Below, piece after piece: positions 63,072 to 64,000 of a stretch of 64,000 bases of DNA. The stretch spans positions 1,178,001 through 1,242,000 of the forward strand of contig NZ_CP050831.1 in assembly GCF_012113595.1 (NCBI RefSeq), written 5' to 3'. This DNA is from Bacteroides faecium. GTDB taxonomy: Bacteria > Bacteroidota > Bacteroidia > Bacteroidales > Bacteroidaceae. The notes beneath the pieces were generated by a model, which did no database searches, was not told the origin of the DNA, and was given only the letters and a program-made list of their open reading frames with translations. The stretch's first letter is position 1. Each line of letters begins with the position of its first letter. Made by a program: the position numbers and the translations under genes.

Positions 63072-64000
63072 TTAATCCTTTTCTATCTTACGAATCTTAT
63101 GATTCCAATAATCTGAAATATACAACGCTCCGTCCGGACCGAACTGCACACCTTCCGGATGATTGAATTGCGCTTTATCCAACGGGCCGTCAGTCGTACC
63201 GGAAATACCTGTACCAGTGTAATTTGTCAACATTCCATCAGGGGTGATTTTCGCTATACGATGCTTTTTACGGACTGCTACATAAATATTTCCCTCTTCA
63301 TCCAAATCCATCTGGCAAGGCTCTTCCAGTTTGGCTTCATTTCCCTGACCTTCTGTAAAACCTGCTTTCTCGTACTGCCCTACCCAAATATGGAGATTAG
63401 AGAATTCGCCTGTCGACATGTCGTAATCCCCTTTATAAATCACATCTTTTTCCTGTGAACTCATATACACGGTAGTCCCTGCCTTATCAAAAAGGATACA
63501 GCGGATTTTTACTTTCGACGCATTTTTACCTGCTGCATCGGGAAGTTGCACGCCGGTTGCCACCATCGTATTCTGCTCCGGGTCATATTTGTAAATCATG
63601 GCATTTCCATGAGCTACGGAGAAAATCTCTCCCGTGACAGGATGCACACCTACATTAGTGACGCCATTCCCCAAAGAAGGAGTGATTGACCATATTGCAG
63701 ACAGATTAGCAGCATCATACTGATGCGTAACATTGTTCCATGGCATCGTTGCAATATGTGCATTGCCCGTAGCGTTGGCATCATTGGATAAGAATAAAGT
63801 ATTGCCATCCGATGAGAAAGCGATATTCATCATCCTGAATACAGTTCCACCGGTTCCATCTCCGCGTAAGAAAGTAGCGACCTGATTGTTTTTCGCGATA
63901 CGGATATCACGGTCATCATCTTCCACGATATACAAAGCACCTTCCTTGTCGAAAGCGATAGAACCCGGTTTCCAAAGAACCGCTTCCATGAGGGTCCCCT
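63072..64000 (-). CDS. NHL-repeat (probably IPT/NHL) protein, 5' end outside the window
   Basis: The frame is open to the right edge of the window: codons before the ATG at 63989 continue the first repeat (GTLMEAVLW), so the real start is further right. About 309 C-terminal residues are visible. They form an NHL beta-propeller with repeats such as KPGSIAFDKEGALYIVEDD, EEPCQMDLDEEGNIYVAV and NHPEGVQFGPDGALYISDY, ending NHKIRKIEKD. It resembles the PUL3 protein at 36377, which carries an IPT/TIG domain and a lipobox before the propeller; the same is expected here. It probably belongs to another SusC/D-type locus to the right. Confidence 0.82.
   Translation of the reverse strand, partial: GTLMEAVLWKPGSIAFDKEGALYIVEDDDRDIRIAKNNQVATFLRGDGTGGTVFRMMNIAFSSDGNTLFLSNDANATGNAHIATMPWNNVTHQYDAANLSAIWSITPSLGNGVTNVGVHPVTGEIFSVAHGNAMIYKYDPEQNTMVATGVQLPDAAGKNASKVKIRCILFDKAGTTVYMSSQEKDVIYKGDYDMSTGEFSNLHIWVGQYEKAGFTEGQGNEAKLEEPCQMDLDEEGNIYVAVRKKHRIAKITPDGMLTNYTGTGISGTTDGPLDKAQFNHPEGVQFGPDGALYISDYWNHKIRKIEKD

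Overview
The window reads as chromosomal DNA of a gut Bacteroides, most likely of the B. ovatus / B. xylanisolvens group. The evidence is four SusC/SusD pairs, many lipoproteins with a Cys lipobox, a one-protein hybrid two-component regulator, an ECF sigma/FecR pair, and promoter elements of the Bacteroidetes type (TAnnTTTG, in one case with TTTG 19 bases upstream). The species is inferred from gene content only. No tRNA, rRNA, CRISPR, phage, integrase or insertion-sequence gene was seen.

Layout. (1) 1-3320: the 3' part of a family 3 glycoside hydrolase (+), a long convergent hairpin terminator, and cysK (-). (2) 3359-17733, all minus: PUL1, led by ECF sigma and FecR, then SusC, SusD, three lipoproteins, a heparinase II/III-fold lyase, an alginate_lyase-fold lipoprotein and a GH88 unsaturated glucuronyl hydrolase. 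(3) 17982-34889, all minus: PUL2, a near-complete alginate pathway. It has SusC, SusD, an IPT/TIG surface protein, PL6, PL17, KdgF, an ExuT-like transporter, a DEH reductase-like SDR, a PL38-like lyase, an esterase and a jelly-roll protein. A divergent FadR-type GntR gene (35131-35850) faces it, and a double palindromic operator covers the -33 box of the SusC promoter. (4) 35851-36376: a non-coding stretch with a terminator, an array of nested palindromes and a decayed fragment of a sialate O-acetylesterase gene. (5) 36377-44773, plus: PUL3, made of an IPT/NHL lipoprotein, SusC, SusD, a DUF1735/DUF4361-like lipoprotein and a TlpA-type thioredoxin. It has no carbohydrate enzyme and no regulator. 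(6) 44991-57781, minus: PUL4, with GH88, two related alginate_lyase-fold proteins (one fused to a BACON domain), SusC, SusD, L-rhamnose mutarotase, a double-BACON lipoprotein, a DUF1961-like protein and sialate O-acetylesterase. Its hybrid two-component regulator is divergent at 58115-62155. (7) 62216-64000, minus: a secreted endonuclease/exonuclease/phosphatase-fold enzyme and the 3' part of a second NHL-repeat protein.

How the genes work together. Three of the four PULs are built around uronic acid polymers cut by beta-elimination. PUL2 would import alginate pieces, cut them to unsaturated monomer with PL6, PL17 and PL38, linearise the product (KdgF), carry it into the cytoplasm (MFS) and reduce it to KDG (SDR); KDG kinase and KDPG aldolase are not in the window. 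PUL1 and PUL4 both pair lyases with GH88, which removes unsaturated glucuronyl ends, so they probably take glucuronate-containing polymers. PUL4 also carries rhamnose mutarotase and an acetylesterase, which suggests an acetylated polymer with rhamnose and glucuronate.

The most unusual observation is that PUL3 lies between an intact sialate O-acetylesterase gene on its right and a decayed copy of that gene's 3' end, in the same orientation, on its left. This looks like a scar of duplication or insertion, and it marks PUL3 as a separately arrived module of unknown substrate.
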